Shown: positions 5,090 to 8,449 of the stretch, piece after piece | Numbering within the stretch: position 1 is the stretch's first letter | Layout of the letters: each line of letters opens with the position of its first letter | Assembly: GCA_044350895.1 (NCBI GenBank) | Contig: JBILGT010000031.1 | Span: forward strand, 1 to 8,449 | DNA length: 8,449 nucleotides | Direction: 5' to 3' | Source of the DNA: OMIS01 sp044350895 | GTDB lineage: Bacteria > Patescibacteriota > Microgenomatia > UBA1400 > PJMF01 | Translations under genes and position numbers: made by a program | The notes under the pieces: generated by a model | Databases searched by the model: none | Seen by the model: only the letters and a program-made list of their open reading frames with translations | What the model was told of the DNA's origin: nothing

Positions 5090-6319
5090 CTACTCATACC
5101 GCAGTGCCTCGATAGGATGGAGTTTTGCTGCGCGGATAGCTGGGTACAATCCAGAAAGCAATCCTACCACAATAGATAACCCAATTACTCCTAGAGTAGT
5201 CCACAAATCAAGACTTAGACTGAAACCTTGCAGTGATTCATCAGAAATAAAGCGTATCATCAAATAATTGCCTAGTAATACCAATCCATAAGATACAGCC
5301 AGTCCAATCAAGCCACCAATGCTTGTTAATACTGTCGATTCAATCAAGAATTGTAATTGAATATGATAGTCTTTTGCTCCAAGAGCTTTACGCAACCCAA
5401 TTTCTTTTGTACGCTCTGAAATAGTTGCAATCATTGTATTAGTAATTCCAATTGAACCAACAATAAGCGCTATTGAACCAATAGCACCAAGTATAATACT
5501 AAATATTCGAGTGAATGTTTGTGTACTCTCAGCAAGAGACTCTGCTGTTGTGGCACGCAAGTTGGTGTTACTTAATACAGTATTTTGAAGTGCATTCCGT
5601 ACTGCTTCTAAATCAGACAGATGAACAAGTTTTAGTTTCACTTCAGAGTAGTTTGGTGTTGTTGCTAAATAGTGTTCAAGTGTAGTCATAGGAATTAATA
5701 TTTGAGTTGGATTACCCCAAAAAGAGGCTGGTTTCATTACGCCTATGACAGTAAAGTTGGTTTGACCAATAAAAATTTCCTTTCCTACTGGTTCAACCTC
5801 AGAAAAAAGTGTTTTTGCAACATCTTCAGAAATGACAGCTTCCTTGGCTGCAACCTTAATACTCCATTCACTCGGTAGTGATCCACGAGTAAGCTTAAGT
5901 TGATTAATTAATGAATACTCACTCGTAATACCTACAATCTCAGCGCCACTAGTAGTGCGCTCAAACCGAACTGGAAGGTATTCTGTTTTTATAGGTACAA
6001 TTGTTGTAATTTCATAAGACTTGAGCTGTTCTGCAATAGAGGACAACATCTTATGGTCAATTGCGATTTGTTTTTTTTGTTCCTGCTGTGACGATTTTTC
6101 TGGTTGAGGATTATCGAAGTTTTGTTGAATTGTGATGACGTCTGGCCCAAATTGCTTCATCTCCCTTTCAATGTAGCGACTGTTGCTTTGACCAATGGTA
6201 AGCATGACTGTAACCGAGATAATTCCGATAATAATTCCGAGTAAGGTAAGACCTGAACGAACTTTACTTGTTTTGATAGATTGTAACGCAGCTAGAATCA
6301 GATTTGTCCAGAATGGCAT
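5090..6319 (-). CDS. MacB/FtsX-type ABC transporter permease
   Basis: The gene encodes 409 aa from ATG 6319, about the size of ATPase-free MacB-like permeases. The topology is one N-terminal span (about 22-44), a large extracytoplasmic domain (45-270, MacB periplasmic-core type) and three C-terminal spans (about 273-296, 325-352, 374-394). Signature sequences include 'RSGLTLLGIIIGI' in TM1, 'ITNTMIATISERTKEIGLRKALGA' (292-315) and the terminal 'LYPAIRAAKLHPIEALRYE'. This class (MacB, YknZ) transmits ATP-driven motion to extracytoplasmic partners rather than forming a through-channel. An ATG at 6355 would add 12 residues of atypical sequence. I prefer 6319, which starts 'MPFWTNLILAALQSIKTSKVRSGL', the usual family N-terminus. 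It overlaps the 3' end of the ATPase gene by 22 nt, so translation is coupled. The substrate is unknown. Confidence 0.9.
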   Translation of the reverse strand: MPFWTNLILAALQSIKTSKVRSGLTLLGIIIGIISVTVMLTIGQSNSRYIEREMKQFGPDVITIQQNFDNPQPEKSSQQEQKKQIAIDHKMLSSIAEQLKSYEITTIVPIKTEYLPVRFERTTSGAEIVGITSEYSLINQLKLTRGSLPSEWSIKVAAKEAVISEDVAKTLFSEVEPVGKEIFIGQTNFTVIGVMKPASFWGNPTQILIPMTTLEHYLATTPNYSEVKLKLVHLSDLEAVRNALQNTVLSNTNLRATTAESLAESTQTFTRIFSIILGAIGSIALIVGSIGITNTMIATISERTKEIGLRKALGAKDYHIQLQFLIESTVLTSIGGLIGLAVSYGLVLLGNYLMIRFISDESLQGFSLSLDLWTTLGVIGLSIVVGLLSGLYPAIRAAKLHPIEALRYE

Positions 6320-7014
6320 TGTTGTTTTAGCTTCCCATCTTGGATAGTAATACATCGAGCAGCAGCATGTGCAATTTTTTCATCATGAGTAATTAGGACT
6401 ATTGTCTTTCCTTGTCTATGCAAATCTTTAAATAACTGAATAACCTCCTGACCAGTCTTACTATCTAGATTACCAGTCGGTTCATCTGCTAATAATAAAG
6501 CTGGTTGAGTTATTAAAGCACGCGCAATAGCAACACGTTGCATTTGGCCGCCTGATAACTCGTTTGGGTGTTTGTCTAACTTATCAACTAGGCCGACTTG
6601 CTCCAACACTTTTTTAGCTGTTGTAAAAGTATCTACAGAATTTCTTTGATTATATAGAAAAGGTAGTTGTACATTTTGAAGAACTGTCAAATGAGGAAGC
6701 AAATTAAATGCTTGAAATACAAAACCAATTGATTCACTCCGAAACTCGGCAAGTTGATTATTTGTTACTTTAGAAGTGTCCACACCATCAAAAAAATATT
6801 TACCAGAGCTAGGTCGATCCATAAAACCTAAAATATGCATTATAGTTGACTTACCTGAACCAGAGGGACCTACTATTGCTACAAATTCACCTCTGTTGAT
6901 CTTCAGATCAGTAGGGTAAAGAGCAACTGAAGTTGCCTCAGATTGGCCATATGAGCGAGTAACTTTGTCAAATCGAATTAATGGTTGCGCTGCAGAAAGA
7001 GAAGTACTAGACAT
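6298..7014 (-). CDS. ABC transporter ATP-binding protein (MacB/LolD type)
   Basis: The gene encodes 238 aa, a complete ATPase subunit. It shows Walker A GPSGSGKST (49-57), Q-loop Q101 in 'FQAFNLLPHLTV', ABC signature LSGGQ (153-157), Walker B 'LLLADEPT' with D177/E178, D-loop 'GNLD' and H-loop H210 ('ITHD'). 'GFVFQAFNLLPHLTVLQNVQLP' and 'DEPTGNLDSKTG' are typical of the MacB/LolD/FtsE-like export group. It should dimerise on the cytoplasmic face and drive the permease encoded next. The gene begins 26 nt after the membrane-fusion gene and overlaps the permease gene. No obvious Shine-Dalgarno sequence precedes its ATG. Confidence 0.95.
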   Translation of the reverse strand: MSSTSLSAAQPLIRFDKVTRSYGQSEATSVALYPTDLKINRGEFVAIVGPSGSGKSTIMHILGFMDRPSSGKYFFDGVDTSKVTNNQLAEFRSESIGFVFQAFNLLPHLTVLQNVQLPFLYNQRNSVDTFTTAKKVLEQVGLVDKLDKHPNELSGGQMQRVAIARALITQPALLLADEPTGNLDSKTGQEVIQLFKDLHRQGKTIVLITHDEKIAHAAARCITIQDGKLKQQCHSGQI

Positions 7015-7040
7015 AATATGAGATAAAAATGACCAACAGA

Positions 7041-8282
7041 TTAGTTTGTTGTTGAAGTCATATCTGGCAGACTAATAATTTGTCCTTCACTCACTCCATC
7101 AGTAATTTCTGTCAACTCATCTCCAACCAGCCCAGTAGTAACTACTACAGTACGAGTTTGGTCACCCTCAACGAGGGTGACTGTAGGTTGACCTTGTTGG
7201 TCAAGTTGTATTGCATGGTGCGGAACTGCAAGCACGTTTGGATGTTTTTCAAGCATGAGTGTGATTTGTGCAATCATACCTGGACGCACAGTAGATGTAG
7301 TTTCAAGTTCTTTTGGTAGTTCGAAACTAACCTCAACAGAATATGTATTACTTGTACTGCTTCCATCTGCAGATGAAGCATCATCATTCTTGTAAGTAGA
7401 AACCTTACTAATATAACTAATTGTACCCACTAATGGTGACTTCAAACTTGGAATCGATATATCCGCAGTCTGACCTAATTTCACTTTATGGATATCATAC
7501 TCACTGACTTCTAAAACAGTTTTAAATCTTTGCAAATCCATAACAACTATGGCTGCTTTTGAAATTTCAGAAAGTGAGGTTTTAAGGTTTGTCTTGCCAT
7601 CCTGGGAGGTAGTTTCCTGCCCTACTTTAGCATTTACAGCTACTACTGTCCCTCTTATCGAAGAAGTTAATACTTGTACACCATCAGATCCACTACTGCT
7701 GATGCTATTAACTTCCTCAAGTGCAGCGTCTATTTGCAGTTGTGCATGATTTAACTTGAGTTTGGCTAACTCTTTTTCTTCAGTTGTACCTGTATTCAAG
7801 GTGTCCTTGACTGTATTTTCTAAGTCACGCTTAGTAATGATGGCTTGATCTAGCGTAATTTGTGCTTCTAACTTGCGAACCGTGAGGCTTTTTTCTTTTG
7901 TTTTTTGTGCAGATGTTTCAATTGGCTGGTTAGTGGCGCGAGCAAGCTGAGTTTTATTTTGTACAACATCTCCTTCTTTTACGAGTATTCCAGTTACAGT
8001 ACCCGCTTGACGAAAGTATCCATTATATTGTGACTGGCTAATCAGCTTACCTTGAGCTTTAATTGTTGCAACAACTTCCCGTCGCTGTACTGTTATTTGA
8101 CTTGCAACTATAGGGGGCATCGCTTGGTTTGTTTGGTAAGCGTACCACTTCCAAAGTCCAAACATACTAATTCCCACTACAACAAAAGCAAATATTGCTG
8201 TTTTGGGCTTCAACTTTACATTTTTTAGTGATAGAAATATGGGATTGATTATTTTGTTAGTTTTTGAACTAAGCAGTGACAT
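7041..8282 (-). CDS. Membrane-fusion (HlyD/MacA/YknX-like) subunit of ABC exporter
   Basis: The gene encodes 413 aa. A basic cytoplasmic N-terminus is followed by one membrane anchor (about 28-46). The split lipoyl/barrel-sandwich domain is seen as 'QAGTVTGILVKEGDVVQN' (92-109) and 'IRGTVVAVNAKVGQ' (209-222), with a helical, probably coiled-coil, hairpin between (about 120-192). The beta-barrel (about 250-345) has 'LGQTADISIPSL' and 'VRPGMIAQITLML'. The C-terminal membrane-proximal part ends with 'VPHHAIQL', 'VTTGLVGDELTEITDGVSEGQII'. A Ser/Asp-rich insert (298-312) interrupts the barrel. The partners are the ATPase and permease genes directly downstream; no TolC-like gene is present, fitting a YknXYZ-like system in a cell without a classical outer membrane. 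An extended -10 box lies 7 nt before the ATG, implying a leaderless mRNA. A second IS481 copy ends 41 nt upstream. Confidence 0.9.
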   Translation of the reverse strand: MSLLSSKTNKIINPIFLSLKNVKLKPKTAIFAFVVVGISMFGLWKWYAYQTNQAMPPIVASQITVQRREVVATIKAQGKLISQSQYNGYFRQAGTVTGILVKEGDVVQNKTQLARATNQPIETSAQKTKEKSLTVRKLEAQITLDQAIITKRDLENTVKDTLNTGTTEEKELAKLKLNHAQLQIDAALEEVNSISSSGSDGVQVLTSSIRGTVVAVNAKVGQETTSQDGKTNLKTSLSEISKAAIVVMDLQRFKTVLEVSEYDIHKVKLGQTADISIPSLKSPLVGTISYISKVSTYKNDDASSADGSSTSNTYSVEVSFELPKELETTSTVRPGMIAQITLMLEKHPNVLAVPHHAIQLDQQGQPTVTLVEGDQTRTVVVTTGLVGDELTEITDGVSEGQIISLPDMTSTTN

Positions 8283-8289
8283 GTGCTTG

Positions 8290-8298
8290 ATTATAGCA
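8290..8298 (-). promoter_or_regulatory. Extended -10 promoter of the exporter operon
   Basis: The minus strand reads TGCTATAAT, an extended -10 with a perfect hexamer, 7 nt before the ATG at 8282, so the message would be leaderless. It lies about 25 nt from the end of the IS481 copy at 8324. The -35 position (CTGTTT at a 17-nt spacer) is a poor match. Confidence 0.6.
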
Positions 8299-8323
8299 AA
8301 TCGCTGAATTGAAAACAGTTACT

Positions 8324-8449
8324 TGTTAATCGCACATACATTTCGGAAAGCTGTTGTTAATAAATTGCATTGGGGACAGATATCCCAGTGATGCATGTGG
8401 ACGTTTGTTGTTGTACCACTCTAAATACCCAGTTAGTTTAACCTGAAAC
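8324..8449 (-). mobile_element. IS481-family insertion sequence, second inverted copy (3' end only)
   Basis: The 126 bases to the window edge match the reverse complement of 3794-3919 in the complete copy at 120 of 126 positions, with no gaps. The outer end reads TGTTAATCGCAC, the same terminal repeat with two changes. Outside it the flanks of the two copies no longer match. The rest of the element lies beyond the window. With the first copy it forms an inverted pair around 3920-8323. Confidence 0.9.
8326..8449 (-). CDS. IS481-family transposase, C-terminal fragment (window edge)
   Basis: The frame encodes the last 40 residues (FQVKLTGYLEWYNN...SFPKCMCD) and the stop TAA (8328-8326). The protein is identical to the first copy except the final residue (D instead of L). 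The four other base differences are all synonymous (Ser, Tyr, Leu and Asn codons). The gene is cut by the window edge, so the integrity of the rest is unknown. Its direction of transcription is toward the exporter operon. Confidence 0.9.
   Translation of the reverse strand, partial: FQVKLTGYLEWYNNKRPHASLGYLSPMQFINNSFPKCMCD

Noticed and set aside
1..8449. CRISPR array, rRNA, tRNA or replication origin
   Set aside because: No regularly spaced repeats, conserved rRNA segments, complete tRNA cloverleaf or iteron/DnaA-box cluster was seen on either strand.

Overview
The window looks like accessory DNA from a small-genome, AT-rich bacterium. A Patescibacteria (CPR) member is my best guess. The reasons are the DUF6922/AbiEii gene pair that is common there, very short spacers, few Shine-Dalgarno sites, and several genes whose ATG lies only 7-9 nt after a -10 box. 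TGA closes at least two genes (at 324 and 4824), so TGA is read as stop here. This assignment is inference, with no rRNA or core gene to confirm it.

Left third (1-2837): the 3' end of an IS1595-type transposase enters from the left edge. A GC-rich, strongly self-complementary intergenic block follows (206-317). Then comes a minus-strand cluster of AraC-type regulator, VOC (glyoxalase-fold) protein and TfoX C-terminal-domain protein; the last two genes are separated by one base. A second GC-rich hairpin block (1836-1884) lies upstream of the AraC gene. Beyond it are a CPBP-family membrane protease gene and a tiny hydrophobic reading frame that abuts an insertion sequence.

Centre (2838-3919): a complete IS481-family element with imperfect terminal inverted repeats and an intact DDE transposase.

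Right half (3920-8323): a two-gene toxin-antitoxin-like operon (DUF6922 protein plus AbiEii-type nucleotidyltransferase, ATGA overlap) runs on the plus strand. It converges on a minus-strand three-gene MacAB/YknXYZ-like export operon (membrane-fusion protein, ABC ATPase, FtsX/MacB-type permease). The 263 nt between them hold a third structured block.

Right edge (8324-8449): the 3' end of a second, inverted copy of the same IS481 element. The two copies therefore flank the TA plus transporter segment as a possible composite transposon of about 6.5 kb or less. The transposase 3' ends face inward, and each lies exactly 41 nt from the ATG of the adjacent cargo operon.

Most noteworthy: the inverted IS pair around TA and exporter, the equal 41-nt spacing, the recurrent TTGnTATAAT promoters that imply leaderless mRNAs, and GC-rich structured blocks beyond the 3' ends of the minus-strand gene groups, two of which share an ATTATTTAAAC tail.
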